A DNA stretch of 64,000 nt, from positions 5,022,001-5,086,000 of the forward strand of contig NC_081335.1 in NCBI RefSeq assembly GCF_022539665.2. Direction: 5' to 3'. Every line of letters starts with the position of its first letter. Position 1 is the first letter of the stretch. Made by a program: the position numbers and the translations under genes. Under the pieces are notes generated by a model. That model was not told the DNA's origin, did not search any database, and saw nothing but the letters and a program-made list of their open reading frames with translations. The DNA comes from Daphnia carinata. Lineage: Eukaryota > Arthropoda > Branchiopoda > Diplostraca > Daphniidae. Shown here piece after piece: positions 1 to 14,500 of this stretch.

Positions 1-1446
1 TTTTTTTTTTTTCTACGCGCGTTGATTTTTGATTTTGATTTTGAAAAAAAAAAAAAAATAATATGGACCTGTATCAACTACGATTGGTTCTGACCAGCCT
101 AGCGACAGCTAACAAATAGGCTAAACGGTGTCAACCTGATCCCCGCGCACGCATTGTTGAACAACCAACAAACGCTCGTGAAATAAGAGGAAAGTCCGTC
201 TGATATGTGTCTACGACGTAACTGCCAACTGAATAAACAAAATTTAAAAAAATAAAGTGGAACACTTCCGCATGTGTGTGGTACAGCCCGCCGCCTTAAG
301 AAAGAGCTGATGCTATCGCTGGCCAGCCGCATTTGTCGGTGGCTGGTCCAATGTCAGACAAAAAACGGTACATCCGTGCATATACATAAGAAAACGGCTT
401 TTCAACGATATTGTAGGGAAAACGTTTTTTTTTTTTTTTCGACAAACTAAAACTTGAGGGTTTACCCTCCGCGCCGTCTGCCATTTTCTCTTTTAAAGTG
501 GGCATCAGGTGCAAGACCATCTGACGGTCGGCCCGTACGGCCATAACCGCCTGGCTAAAGGGACTTCGTAAATCTTTCCGAGTGTGGGGGCCAACCTCAT
601 TTGACTGCGAGAGATTTCTTGCTGTTGTCTTTTGTGGCTTTGGGTGCGAGCCATGCAATGACGTCACAACACCAAAACGCGAAGGCAGTTGAGCTTTAAA
701 AAAAAAAAAAAGTAAGTCCACCCCCTGCTGATGTGATAAGAGTGAAGCAACGAGGAGGATCCCATATTCGGTAATGATACGTAAGAATGAGAAAAAGGTA
801 CAAGAGCGAGCAGCGAGAAAGGGAAGGATGATTGTGTTTGAAACAAAAACAAAAAACAGCTGGTCAATCGCTTTCGACCAGTTCAACCATCTGCCGTTGG
901 CCGCCATCTTTTTTTCAAGGGCATTACTTGCACATGAACCGCATTGTACCGATATCCATCTCTTGCTGTCTCGACTTTTGGTTTCTGCTTCAGTTACGTA
1001 TGCGTTTGTATTGTACAATTACATATCATCGAATTTAGTAACGAGTACGACAGACATGTATAATATTGTGACTAAAAAAATATTGGAGAACATTGTTGCA
1101 TAGCACAGGCCAACGAAACACGCCATCAGTGGTGGAAACACACATCGTGACATTAGAAACTAGACGAGAAGGAACAGCGAATCACGGAATAAAGTACTCG
1201 ACGGTAATCAAATCGAAGACAAAACTAGGAGTCGGTCGACACTGTTCTACACGTAACTCACGTGGCTGACAAACGGCGACCCACGAAACTTATTCAAAAT
1301 CTTTTATAAATTTATCTTCGTTTGCTGTGGAATGAAAAATGCCTTGAACATTGAAGTTGAGACGCAAATGCGATGACTCGATTCTTGTAAAATGATTAAA
1401 AATTCATTTGATGTCTCTGCCCGGTGGTGGTGCGATCATCATCTTT
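1..1446. other. no gene recognised; A/T homopolymer-rich DNA
   Basis: I see no supportable gene here. The stretch lies downstream of the minus-strand lipase and may include its 3' untranslated region, but I found no clear polyadenylation signal on that strand. Open frames here run through poly(A)/poly(T) tracts (for example near 425-440 and 699-711) and match no family I know. Confidence 0.5.
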
Positions 1447-4400
1447 TCAATAAGAATATGGGAGGAGTTCGATGAGATTGTTGTAGAGTAGCTGGTCGAC
1501 ATTGGTTGCCCAGAGGAAGTCCAAGTGATTGAAGGCCGTCATGTTGACCCGGTAGAATCCTTGTAGGTTTGCCAGTCTTTTGGCCAGCCACGTCACGTCC
1601 TGTAACGACAAACAAAAGGAAATCGTCACGCACACAATGCGACTCACACTACAAGTTAGAGGGCAAAAAAAAAAAAAACATTCGTTGCCACCCGTCCGCT
1701 CGTCTGAAAAAAAAAAGGGAAGGACGTTTCGAACTTCTTTTGCCATTTCCTAGAAGCTACGACGGACGTAATGGGAACGAAAACATGATTACAAACAGTG
1801 AGCGGTACCGTTCGCGTTTAGAATATGAAATGAATAGTTATCGAAATACCCATCCAGCTGGGAAATGAAAAGAAAGCGAAAGAAAAGAAAATAGAGAGAG
1901 AGAGAAAAAAAAAAAAAAAATAAAAAATACAAATTCTTTTGGTTCAATATTGACCGCAAACTGACGTACAGCGTGAAAACTTGGTGAGAGTTGATTTGCC
2001 TATGCAGGACGTCGTCCAATTGGCGTGTCTGTTTTACTTGCGATAGCGACATCCGTTGCTTTGTGAATATGTACTGTTTTGAATGAACATATGCGGTTTT
2101 TATGAACGCTGTTGCGTCAGTGGGAGAAGAAAAAAAAAAAAAAAGCAAAATTGCAAAGGGGGTTCGTCCCATTGTTTTGACTTTTTTTTTTTTTTCTCAA
2201 GCGCGTTGGCTTTTGTCTATCGTGAGAAATGGAGTTGAAGAAAGACACACACACACACACACACATAAGGTGGAGGTAATGCATCGGGATGAATATCGCG
2301 TGACGGGCTTGTTCAAGTAACAAGAAAAAAAAAAGGAGAGGCCAAGGCCACCAGCAGTTATGATTGGGAAAGAAGCGGCCAAATCGACGGCCAGTACGGG
2401 AGCTCCCGTCATCAGCGCGCGGCATCGCCGCATAACGCTATGTTTTATTAATGCCATTTCCTGCTTTCAGACTTTGTACATAAAGAGAGATGGTGACAGG
2501 GAGAGAGAGAGAGAGAGAGAGAGTAAGTAAAATCAACATCCGTTTTTGGACCTTGAAGACACAACGATCGCCCATTGATTTTCAATGCAGAAAAAGAAAA
2601 AGAAGAGGCCCAGTCTGCGATGCGGCAATAAGTAAGGCCTACAATCGCGACGAGGACAAAAGGCGAGAATGTCGAGGCTGAATTTAAGACCGAAATAAAT
2701 TCAGAAAAAAAAAAAAAAAAAAAAAGAACGCATTGCTGCCTTACATACGTGATGAGTCGGTAAAGGGCGCAAAAGGTATGAAAGAAATAACGAGACGGTC
2801 ATGGTTCACGGACGTTAGCGTGTCTTATTATCGTTCGTCAGGCCTACCATTAAGAAGGGGTCATCCATATCTCAACTGTTACGTCTATGGGTGTATATAT
2901 GCCAGCGTTGGCGGGCATAATGACGCGAATGGCGTACAGAAAGAAAGGGAATCAAGTGAAGTACGCGGTCAGCTTCAATTTTCATGACTCGCACATCCAA
3001 CTGTTGACGTATGACCTAACAGGTTCGTTTCACTTCAATTCCCTGTATAGCGGCCCGGTAATTGGTTTTTATCGAAACTTCTGCTCATCCGCCCCTTTTA
3101 CTTTTACACTTTCGAGCACATGAATAAAGCTACGATGGCATTCTCAATATATATAAAAAAAAAAGACTTATACAACTGCCAAAAAAGATGGCGCTGTGTT
3201 CGTAAATATTACAGACTGAAAATGCCGGATAGAATGTTGATTTAAAAGTTTTAGATTGTAGGTCCTTTTGCGTAGAGAGTGGGGGAATCTGACTACACCA
3301 CCTCGAGCAAAAACGAAAAAAGAAAACTATTTCGTTTCATGATTTAAGTCAACCAGGTTTAAACTCCTTAATTAATAGTCGGAAACTTTTCCATCCTATA
3401 TTCCGTAACCCAACAATTTAAACGGCTGATCGCCCTACATAAGAGTCTAACAATCATCAACAAGCGGCTCGTTTTTTTTTTTTTTTTTTTTTCCCCTACA
3501 GGCTGAGGGTGTGTATAAACTATTTTTTTAAAAATCAGATTGAAATCTCCTATTAAAATTTTTTTTTTTTTTTTTTTGTTCTTACCTTGGGCGCGGCTAG
3601 CCAGTCGTTCTCGCCCCAGAAGAGGACGACAGGCGCCGTGACTTTGGTTAGATTATAGGGCGGGGGCGTCGGCTGGCCGTACTCTTCCATGTTGGCTTTG
3701 GCGCCCCAATCCATCCGCGTGTATCTTTCAACTGTGAAACTTCATTAAAAATTTCATTCTCAAATAACTGAACTAGTTGAACCAACCCGTAGAGTATTCT
3801 TGCATGTAATGAAAGATGGTGTAGGTCGATGTTCCCGCTGGAGTGTGGGTTGTAATGAGAGGCACCATTTCCTGCACAAATAGTAGAAGGCATTGCGTCA
3901 AATTGGCTTGACAAGTGAACTTGTACAGAACGAATGCGAGACTAGGAGTCGTTCGTTATTATGTGATGCTACAAAACGATGGCTGCGCATTAGTGAAAGG
4001 GCGAAATTGCATACCTCATTAAAATTGGCAGGATCCGAGCCTGATAGCAGAAAGAAAATGTTTTCACAGAAATCCTCTTCCCATTTGGTTTGATCGCAAA
4101 ACAGCCTGCTCAAGAGTTTCAGGACAGGTCCTGATGGTAGGAAGGCCTTTGTTCCAAACCACTCGAACATCAACTTAAAAAAAACGAACAAAAAAACAAC
4201 AACAAATGAATCAATAAATCAATAAATAGTTAATAGTAAAGGATACCATGAAACTGGACAGTATTCCTCCTCACCTGAAATTCGTGAATGAATGGCGTGA
4301 ATATTCTAATAGGTGATTTCATTCTAGAGACGGAAGCCACTGGTGCCAATCCCACCTAAACAATCAAACAAATTGGCCTATGAAATCCGTATTTGACAAC

Positions 4401-6833
4401 GAAATGTTACGCTCAATTTAAGTACCATCAGTTCAATTTTCTCGTTGAGCTCGGGATGCGTTTCCATGGCGACCCAGAACATGGTCGTGCCTAGAAGGAA
4501 TTGAACCAAAAAAAAAACGTCATAACGGATGAACCAATCGAATGTCGATGGCCGTCTCGGTTTCCGACTTCAATCTGCCCTTATCAACTGACACTATATG
4601 TAGTTTGTATTACCCATCGAATGGCCGACGTAGATCAACTTCTGACGGCCAGTGGTCCTCAGGATGTACTCCAATGTCGCCGGAATGTCGTACAGACCCA
4701 TTTCGTCCCACCTGTAAGTGTGCAGGCACGTATAGTACCGATTGGAAATCGTTAAAACATTAATTCGTAAGTAAGCAGAGAATCAATACATCATTAGGGA
4801 ATCATGGCGAGCGAAATGGCTCGTCCAGAATGCTCCGCAAAACCAACATCAAACGGCAGAAATAGTAGGATCGAATTTCCATTCACCGAGCGGGCCAGCT
4901 CCGCTTGCCACTGGAATGCACTCGGACATCTCATTCAAATATTCGATTTCTTTTGCTTTGTATCATCGGATAAACAAAGAATTTTAAATTGATCCTTGTT
5001 TTTTTTTTTTGTTTTTTTTCTGCCATCAACTCCGATATTATGACGCACTGTTGACTCATGTTCATCAGCGCAACGTTGTCCATTAAAAAAAAAAAAAGCC
5101 TCAACCCCTTTCGTTTCAGTTGCGTCCGCAGCTCCCAAAAAGAGCATTGGTGATTCAAAAATTCACTGGAAAAAAAAAAAAAGTCCGCTATAGATAAGGG
5201 AAATGTCAATCGAGAAACAGGAAATAGGGGGATTCTCATTTCGCACCACTACACTTCCTTTGTCTTTACATTTTAAAAAATTATTTTTTTTTAAGTGACT
5301 GAAAATCAAAAAGATTTTTTTTTAAAATGAAAATAATAACAGCAAATCACGGGAAGAGAATAACGGGACTATTGGATGCTTCGCATTTCCCGCTATGGGA
5401 CGCCACTGTGGTTTATACGGTAAATTGTTGGGAAACATTCCAAGTGAGAAGGAAGAGAAAACGTTGCCCGCGGGACGATAGAGAGAGCGACAAAACAAAA
5501 AAAAACAAAAACAAGGACGAGCTTTTTTTTGGAATGGAAGAAAAAGACCAACGAAAAAAAAAAAAAAAAAAAAAAAAAAACAATAAACAGAACAGAATTT
5601 GACCGTCACTGATGCGGAAAGGAAAGAAAAAAAAAATTAAAAAAAAAAAAAAATAATGGCTTCGCTAAATCTCCTGCTTAATATGCAGAACAACGGATGG
5701 GATGAATGTCTATATATATAAAAGAAAAACGTGATGTATGTGTACGCAGACTCAAAGCAGTTGAAGGAAGTGTGAAAAAAAGAAAAAAAAAAAAAAATGA
5801 GGCTAATGATATGGGAAAATGTCATGCCGAGTGACTCATTGGATGATAATAACTTACGTGAATCTCCAAAAGGCCTCGTCGCTCTCCTTCAGGAAGATGT
5901 GTTTCTTAGAATAGGTGTTGCCTCGGGCGTTACCCATCCAGACATCTGATTGGGATAACAGCAACAACACACACTATTATTGCTTTGTTAACGACGGCAT
6001 TAAAGCTAATGATTTGACTCACCGTAGCCTCGGTCCGCCAGCATGTAGGCTATTTTTCAAACGTCAAACGAGAAGATTGATTGAAAAACATAAACAAAAA
6101 TGTTTAAGACAATTGAGTTTTGTTGGAAACGATTGACTTCAATCACAATTTTACCTAAACCCCTGTCGGTTGGGTTGAGCACCCAATCGGACGAAGAGCA
6201 AAGCAATCCGTGCTGGAGGAAGACGACCGGTCTTGTTGACACGCGCTTTGCATATTTATTGCCAAACTGTTTGGCGCGTTGAAAACGACTTGGCACTTGC
6301 CTGCTGTACGGAATTCGATGCAACTCGAGAATGTAACCGTCAGCTAATTCAATAGTTAAAAAAAAAAAAACCAGGCATTAATTTAACTTAGTTAACCAGT
6401 AATAATAATATTTAGATAATCTTGTATTTACATGTTGTCACTTCGTGAGTTTCCACTGGATATCCCCTGTGAGCAATCAACTGGGGCTGCCATTTTCAGT
6501 TAGCGAAATGGAGAAGAAAAACAAAATTAATTCAATATTATTTAAGTATTGATCAATTCGAATAGCCACTTAAATGGGCGAAACAAAAGTTACCGTGGTC
6601 ATGTCGAGTTCAGGATCCTCCATGCGGCTGAATGGACTGTCATCCTTACTGGCCAACGCAGATCCATTGGTGGCCAGTAGTAGGGAAAGAAGTAAAGCTG
6701 AGCTATCAATCAGCGAATTGGTTTTGATGGCGTCCAGTTCCAGTTGCTGACGGCAATCATGGCCAGGCGACCAGAACAACAAAACAAACAAGCCAAGTTG
6801 ATAACGGAACAACGAAAGCAACAGCGTCGACAT
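1447..6833 (-). CDS. acid-lipase-type alpha/beta hydrolase (lysosomal/gastric lipase family), 12 exons
   Basis: Predicted secreted or lysosomal neutral-lipid/steryl-ester hydrolase of the gastric/lysosomal acid lipase family. Exons on the minus strand: 6833-6594, 6486-6432, 6343-6155, 6049-6023, 5945-5858, 4711-4614, 4490-4426, 4355-4275, 4173-4015, 3871-3787, 3731-3586, 1599-1447. All junctions are GT/AG and in phase, giving 461 codons, somewhat longer than typical lysosomal lipase (about 400). The chosen start gives a hydrophobic signal peptide (about residues 3-22). The family entry motif [11 protein letters not shown]...[11 protein letters not shown] follows exon 1. The nucleophile elbow is GHSMG (Ser231), the acid is probably Asp405 in GENDWL, and the base is probably His436 in FNHLDF. 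The introns before exons 6 and 12 (about 1.1 and 2.0 kb) are much longer than the others. Substrate is inferred from family only. Confidence 0.93.
2500..2523. repeat. (GA)n microsatellite
   Basis: Pure GA dinucleotide run inside the last lipase intron. An (AC)n run lies nearby at about 2247-2264. Neither overlaps an exon. Confidence 0.9.
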
Positions 6834-7611
6834 GCTGCTGGCTATTCAGAGTCAAACAATAACAAACAAAAAAAGACGTCCGGAGTCAATCAAAGCCTAC
6901 ACTGTTCCAGTATAAACTTAGGCCTCTCATAAAACAACAAAACAAACCAAAACAAAAAAAAAAAAAAGGAAAAAAAAAAAATTGAAAATAACCGATAGCT
7001 TCGAGTCTCGAAAGCCAACTGAATGCTGGAACACTTGTTTTCTATCGAGTTCTCGCGCGTCTCAACTGCTCCTCCCCAGGGCGTCCTGGCTGGCCCCCTT
7101 TTATATTCCGTCTCTGAAACTTCCAGTCCAACCGGAAAATGCGTACAAAGAGGAAACTTTAGATGAATCCTCCCACCAAAAGAGAAAAGAAGAAGAAGAA
7201 AAAAAAAAAAAAAAAGAGTTCAGTTGCACTTGTCACCCGTCTGAGATCATGACCCCGGCATTTCCATATCTGTTCCCGGCACATGTCTGGAACTTTTTTT
7301 TTTTTTTTTTTTTCTTTTGTTTTGTTTTGTTTTCTATCTCGTGTCAGACAGTCTGGTTGTTATTCTTCTCTTCTTTTATTTTTTTTTTTTCGCCTATTTT
7401 TTTAATCTCACAAAACGTACTTCATTTTTTTTTTCTTCTTCTTTTAGCCCAGCGAGCTGATAACAAACAATAACAACAGCATGTGGACACGAGACAATAA
7501 AAAAAAAATGTCTTCCCATTTTTTTATTTTTTTTTTTCCCCAGCTCAAGACCGGCTGTCCCTTTCACAAATCCTGTCTCGCCGGATCAAAACAAATGCCC
7601 GGGATGTCCTA

Positions 7612-7645
<34 letters not shown>

Positions 7646-7703
7646 ATCATAAACGCAGTACTTATATACGACAGAGTCGTTTCTCAAAACCTGCTAATTT
7701 TAT

Positions 7704-7734
<31 letters not shown>

Positions 7735-8453
7735 TCGCGTGGACTAAATTTAGGCACGCACGGCGATCGTTTCGATGCGGGAATTTTACGTCGAGTATAA
7801 CAACATGGCGCGTAGTTACAAATCGAACGCTTTGCACGGTATTTTTAGAATTCTCGGGACAGATGGTAGGGCGCTACGTGCGTCCTTATACCCCCGTTGG
7901 TGAAAATAATGGTGAAGCCCGACCTTCGCGGGCCAATGATGGATAGGTTGCAGCGTCTAGCCAAGTGGGTTACTCACTTGTCCCGCGTGATAAATGATGA
8001 CGTGTAACGTTTCTTTTTTCCCTCTTTACTCGAGAGTTCACGCAGTCGGAGTAAACAATGATGAAATTCTGTTTTTCTGAAAGAAAGAGTGGCCACATCT
8101 GGGTGTTTAATGAGTCAACGATCTTTTACTTACTCAACGCCCGTATCGTGCGGGAGGTTACCGAGGCGGCCTTTGGGTCCAACATCATTTTTCGGTATGT
8201 TACGCACCAGCAGGAAACGGCCTGTCTGCGTCTCGGCTTCGGTCGTGTGTGCCGCGATCTGTCTTTTCTTTCTTTTTTTTTTTTTTTTTTTTTTTATAAT
8301 TATTTAATTTTTTCGTGATTCATGTATAGTACAGCCGCCGATCGACTCAGTGGGATGTGCGTACCCTTATTTTGAGTCACGCTGTGTCGTGATTTCTTTT
8401 TTATCTTTATTTTTCATTTCCCATTTGCGATTGGGTTTTATTTCGTTTCATAC

Positions 8454-8487
<34 letters not shown>

Positions 8488-11400
8488 CTGAGTAACCAAT
8501 CCGCACAACTGATTTTTTTTTTTTTCATATCAAATGTCGATACGAAACGTTTGCGGCTAATGCGTCATCAGCCAATGGCCTATTTACACTCGTAAGAAAT
8601 AAACGAACCTAAGATTAACTTCAATTTTCAATGCGTCAATTGTACTGCAACATAAGCCCAAAGTGAATTGCAAAAAAGAACATACATCCCTTTCCAGGAA
8701 GGCAAAAATAAAAATAAAAAAAAAAAAAATAAACTTTAGAAGTCCCTTCATAAGATCCACTTACGTACGTCGTTGTCTAACAAAAACAGCACGAGCCCGT
8801 TATGTCCCTTAAACGCCGCAGAAACTCGGAAAAACAAAACGACCTATTTAACTTAAAAAAAAAAAAAAAGGGGGAATTTAAGTTCCGGGGTTTAAAAAAA
8901 AACCATGTCCTGTCCAATGCGCCGGAAGCTTATTTTCGGTGACACACTCAGAAGGAGAGGAACCCCTGGAAAAAAAAAAAACCGGACACGACCCTGTCGT
9001 CTACACGCTGCCTTTAGATTGAGAGACAAATGCTCCGTCAAGTGGAATGGGTTTTCTCGTTCCAAACTACCTAATGAGAACGACCAACAATGTCTGGTGC
9101 TCACTTTACTTTCGTAATACACTACCACAGCTCGTGTACATAATTAGCGTGTGTGTTGACAGAGTGGCAACGCATGCAACCCCCACTTTTTTATTATATA
9201 CGTTTTGCCTCTTGATGTCCTCCATTAGTTCGCTCCTTATCGTTCCTCCCCTATTCTCTGTTTTCTTTTCATCTTTTCCCCAACAATCCCGCATTACGCA
9301 GTGGTTCGACTACCGCTGCTAATGTCAAACCTTCCCGACTTCATTTTCCGTTCGCAAGTGCCAACTCTAACTGTCTTTTATTAGAAATATTCGAAAGTCT
9401 CATCCAAAAGGAATTTTTTTTCTTTTTTCTTTTCAGAACGACTGTCTGTTTTATTACGCAGTTCTTTTTTGTTTTTTTTTTATTATTGTTTCCTTTGCTT
9501 TCTGCACTTTATATATCCATCGATCGATCCGCGCCGCTTACATGTTTGGAATAGCAGGGTTTTTGAAAAAAAAAAAAATAAAAGAAATAATAATAATCTC
9601 GGGAATACGAAAGTAAACACGAAAAGAAAACGAAAAACGACGCAAATAGAAGACAAGGGCCTTGGTGAAGAGCAAAAAAAAAAAAAACAGCTGATATTAC
9701 TAGCTCTTCTTTTGCCTATTGGAAAAACATGCAGGGAATACGTACAAGATCCCGCGCAACGTTATATCCTCCTCCTCTTTTTTTTTTTTTTTTCAAAAGG
9801 CCGTTTGCGGTCTTGACGCTGGCTCGCGCAGACGCGGTTTACATTTCTCTTTTGTTTGCCTCTGTACTATACAATCACGTAGCGTGCAAACACCTATGCG
9901 TATAAATCCCATACTACACCGCTGGTTTTTTTTTTTTTGCTACTATTCTTCCCGCGTTCCACCGTGGGTGTGTGCGTGCGTGTGTGTGTGTGTGTGTGTG
10001 TGCGCGTGGACCTGGCAAGGTTTTCCAGATTTTCTTTTCTTCGTTGCCAACGCGAGAAGTTCAGACCGGCAGTCGACCATCCATCGGCCGACAAAGTTGT
10101 CACATCGCCAGTCGCTTCACTTCCCACCTTGCTTGGCTGTAGACTTTGTTAACCGGGTCGATGACGTTTTGTTTAAATCATCCAGTTTTATTTCGGCGAT
10201 TTTTCGAAATTGTTTCAAAGTGCGCGCGCTTTTTGTTCTGTATCATTCTCAATTCAATTTAGTTTGGAATTTTTTGTTTTACTTCACGGACGCTGAGCTC
10301 ATCAAACGGGAAGACGAACGCCAAGGACTTTGATGATATTGTTCGAAAAAATTTCCAAGGTGTTTGTAAGGGATCCGTGACAACTGGCCGCTTCAAGTCG
10401 TGTGATCTGAGGCTTTTGGCAGCATCGCCACACCAAGGAACTCGTTGGCATTCAACGAGCGTTCATTACAAAAAAAAGAAAGAAAAAAAGCCGGACTGAG
10501 AAAAAGAAAAAAGAAATTAAATCTATTCGGCGCCAATGCTCTAGGTAGTGTCCCACCCCCCTTCTCTCAGTTTCAATCAACTGACACACCTGAACACTAC
10601 CGGTCTTGACTCGACGTTTATATGTGATTTTTTTTTTTTTTCCTTTTTCACTTAGTGAGAGACGGTTCGAATTCATTTTTGTTCTTCTCCAAATCATCGG
10701 TTCTTGGCAAGAAAAAAAAAAAAATAATAATTTGGATCCAGGGTCTGATCAGGTGCATAGACGCCTGGATATGTTGAATGCTTCGACGCACGTCAAATTC
10801 GATCCACTAAGGCAGTGAACGAAGTCGAGAAAAAGGGGGAAAAGAAGCCGTGAAAGTTTTTTCGCGTGAAAAGAGAACAACCGACTCGATTTGCGCACGA
10901 ATGACGTCGTGATGGCGGTGTCGGACGAGGAAGAAGAGACAGCCACTACCGTTTGTAGTAACTTAACGACAATTTCGTACAACTCCCGTGCGGCTACGAC
11001 TCGTGAATTCGTTTCGAAAAGGTGAATCGCCAACACAAAAAAAAACAAAAAAAAAAACAAAAACAAAGGGACAACGACGTTTGATTGTCATTGTTATACG
11101 TCGTCAAGAAAGAAAGGACAAAAAAAAACAAAAAAAAAAAAAAGGAAACTTTACCGCTTGAACCGATCGCCATTTTTGTTTTGTTTTTGGTTTTTCATTG
11201 GGGACCGCCCTTGTTTGTTCTGTGTTCTACAGTGATTGATTTCGGTGCGCACACGCTAAAGAAAAAAAGGCGAAGCGAAATTCCGAATTGAACGGTGAGT
11301 CGGTACAATCTGAACAAAAAAATAAAAGGGAGACAGAAAACCGGAAATAAGATCTCTCTCTCTCTCTCTCTTTCCGCCCCTCGTGCAATTCTCACCAAAA

Positions 11401-11506
11401 AAAAAAAAAAAAAAGGAAAAGGAAAAATCAAAGTTTGTGAGTGTGTGTATGTGCATTTGGTTGCTGCGCGTGTATCGTTGTTCGACACGGAGATCGGTGC
11501 GGAACG
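6834..11506. other. intergenic region between divergent lipase and LGR genes; homopolymer-rich
   Basis: This 4.7-kb stretch separates two divergently transcribed genes, so it should contain both promoters, but I cannot place either start site. It holds many long poly(A) and poly(T) tracts (for example 7297-7313, 7613-7644, 8271-8295, 8456-8484). It also holds a TG-rich alternating purine-pyrimidine tract (9968-10008) and a TC run (11352-11371). A good splice donor at 11294 (ACG|GTGAGT) could end a non-coding first exon of the LGR gene, but I found no matching acceptor just before its ATG. No convincing coding exon was seen. Confidence 0.6.
9968..10008. repeat. (TG)n-rich alternating purine-pyrimidine tract
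   Basis: About 40 bases of TG/CG alternation, a class of sequence able to adopt Z-DNA. It lies about 1.5 kb upstream of the LGR start codon. Confidence 0.9.
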
Positions 11507-14500
11507 ATGCCCACTTCTGTGGGCGGCGGTCACGGATTGGTCATATCGCGCCGGGTGTTACTGATAGTCGGACTGACCGTCTCCATCGTCCTGGTCGTCT
11601 GCGCCTTCACCCTCCTCCTCGTACTCCAAGGTTTTTTTTTTTTTTTCCTTCTTACTTACATAACAATTTATACATTATTATTTTCATTTTTTACTCTCTC
11701 TCTCTCTCTCTCTCTCTCTCGCCCCTCTTATCTCGCCGGGCGTTGTATCTTACATTCCGTTTCCATAGCCCATCGCTGTCTGGAAGTTAAAACAGACACA
11801 AGCCGTCGACAATTGTTTTTTTATTTTATTTTTTTTTTTTTTATCTAGACTGAGTTTGTCTGTGTGTATGGGTGTGTGTGTGTGTGTGTGTGTGTGTCAT
11901 AGGATGGTCCCATCATTATAGTCTGACAACCATTCCCTTAGCAGAGTCCTCTGTTATCATCCGCTAGCGGAAGGATCGTAGGGCATATCTGGTTTCAGTC
12001 GTCCCATCGTAACGATTCCTGCCCATTATTCAATTAGTTTTGGCTTTACGTCGGAAGTTGATAGATGACGTGGTCCACTGTACGGGTGATCAGATAAAAA
12101 GAAAAACAAAACAAAAATCAAGCCACTGCATACACGGTATAATGCCAAAATAAAAGAAAACACTCGAGCTGAGTCGTATTTTATCTTCGGTGCAATGTTT
12201 CTCGTTTATTATTGACTATAGTCATGTTTTTACTGTCACCTCACATGGCAATCGTTAAACTGTAGACAAAAAGCGGGGAAAAAAAAAAAAAAAGCCATTT
12301 GAAAAGTATCAGGTTGGGAAATTGAAAACAAAAGACGTCGCTTTTTATACTTTCGTTCTTGTGGTCCTTTTTTCGTGAGACTAATTGCGGGTGTAGGGAG
12401 GCCAAATTGAAATTGTATAACTTTCGTTTACGAATTGAAACATACGCGCTAAAAGTGTTACTTGTTAAATTTTTTTTTTTAATTGGTGAAAAACTCGAAA
12501 GATCTTTTTTCAAACTGTGTCGTACCTTGTGTGTGTGTGTGTGTGTGGTATATCGTTTGTGTACGGCTACATGCTTTGTTTGCGAGAAGCCTTCGTTTTG
12601 AAATCCCATCAAGCAAAACAGCAGTCACAGCCAAGAGGCTTTGCCCGCACTCATACGAACGACCTCATTAGAATTTGATTTCATCGTCTCTTGGGTTTTT
12701 CCCTATTCCCCCCTCTTCCTGTCGCAATGGGAAACAGAGTTTTCCCGAATTATATTTATTTGTGCTATTCCGCGAAAAAAAAAACAAACAAAAAAACATA
12801 AAACAAATGTCATTTATTTTTTATTGTTTCTGTTTGTTTGATTTGATACAAAATCAAGATGGACCGTGCGGAAGCGGCAGTTTTCAATGCGGTAACTCTT
12901 CCGTTTGCATACCTCAGCAGAGCTATTGCGATAACGATAAAGACTGTCCCAACGGCGAGGATGAGGAATACGAAAAATGCGGTAAGCGAACTCAATGGCA
13001 ATTGTTCGTTTTATTACATCCTTTCAATGGTAACAGTGACGGGCAATAATTTAAAAAAAAAAAAAAAAAAACCGTTCCGTCCTTTTTTTTTTTTTTTGTT
13101 CCTATCAATGACGTAAACGCGCCTAGGCGTAACTAACGTGAACCGGTTACGAACGCCGACGAACGTATCAAACGAATGATTATATTTTTGATTGTTCGAC
13201 ATTCGTCAGGGATTATGATTTTTGAAAGCAACGTGACAAACGAGTAACGAGAAAACGTCAGTCTCATTAATAACGTAGACCTTCGATGACCAACCTGACC
13301 GATGAATTGGCATGGCATTGAAGGCATTGCGTCATCAACTGTTGATCATCAAAACTCTGTATATTATAGGCATACCGTACGGACTCTTCGATTAATTAAA
13401 ACCTATACCCTTACCCATATTTTTGTACGCAGTGGACTTTCATGGAAGCACATTTCTGGCACCCGACTGGTATAACGTTTTGAATAAGACTCAGCAACAA
13501 GCCGGCCTTCCTGACGTTTCGGCCGGTCAACAAGAGACAAATACGACCTGTCGTAAGCTTGGATGTCTTTTTTTTTTTTTTTTTTTTAAATATAACAAAT
13601 GGCTTTATATTCATTTTATTTTTCTGGCGTTGTGTCGGTCATTCTTTTTGCTTTTCATGACCGGATCATCATTTATCTTCGTGAAACACAACGTGCAGTA
13701 TTGAGAAATTTCCCTGGCAAATGCGTCTGCGAGCAAACAAATCTGTTTTGCAAGGTACGTTTAGCATATGGCCCAGTGGCGCCCAGAGTCATTTGAAATA
13801 ACGACTCTATCGTCAGTGATTGATAAAGAGAGAGAGTGAAAAGGAAGCAGTTCAGCGACGTATTCTTAATGAGCTTCTTGTCTTCTTTTAACAATGCAGC
13901 ACATGGGGCTCGCCCATATTCCGGAGCAGATCACTCCACCCAACACACTCAGTCGCCTGTAAATATTGAATGTTTTTCTTTTACTGATTTATATATTCAC
14001 ATAAGAAAGCCATTATTCATTGTTACGTTATTTTAAATGTATTGAACGTGACACCAATGGGGAATAACGTCAGACTTTCATTCGTCTTTTCCCTCTTGTT
14101 TTTTTTTTAAAGGATTTTAGCCAACAACAGCATCAAAGCTGTCCCTCGCTTCGCTTTCAGTCGCTACACCGTCCTGGAAATCCTGTATGTTGAAACAATG
14201 AAAACCCTAACATTTATTTTCACCCTACATAGTACTGTATGTGTTTGTTTTTCTCCATTATTCACTTGGGTTGTAAGTTTGAACTTTACTTCGAACCAAC
14301 CGTCCAAATAGTTTTTTTTTGCTTTCTGACGTTTCAGTGCACACGTGCAGCCCTTTTTTGTTGACTGCTGCATTGTACGTTACATGCAGTGTACACACTG
14401 CAGTAGTACATAACTACATAAAAAAGCGTTACAGTTTGAATAGAATTAGATCTCTCTTGTTGACGATTGCATTTGCGAGTTCCATCTAATCTCCCAATTT

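Noticed and set aside
296-1018. 240-codon open frame on the minus strand
   Set aside because: It translates homopolymer tracts and low-complexity sequence, has no family resemblance and no plausible exon structure.
4804-4992. possible extra exon in the large lipase intron
   Set aside because: Exons 5 and 6 join perfectly in frame ([15 protein letters not shown]) without it, and its translation has no lipase features.
9719-10333. 204-codon open frame on the plus strand before the LGR gene
   Set aside because: Runs through poly(T) and TG repeats; no domain; likely fortuitous in AT-rich DNA with few stops in this frame.
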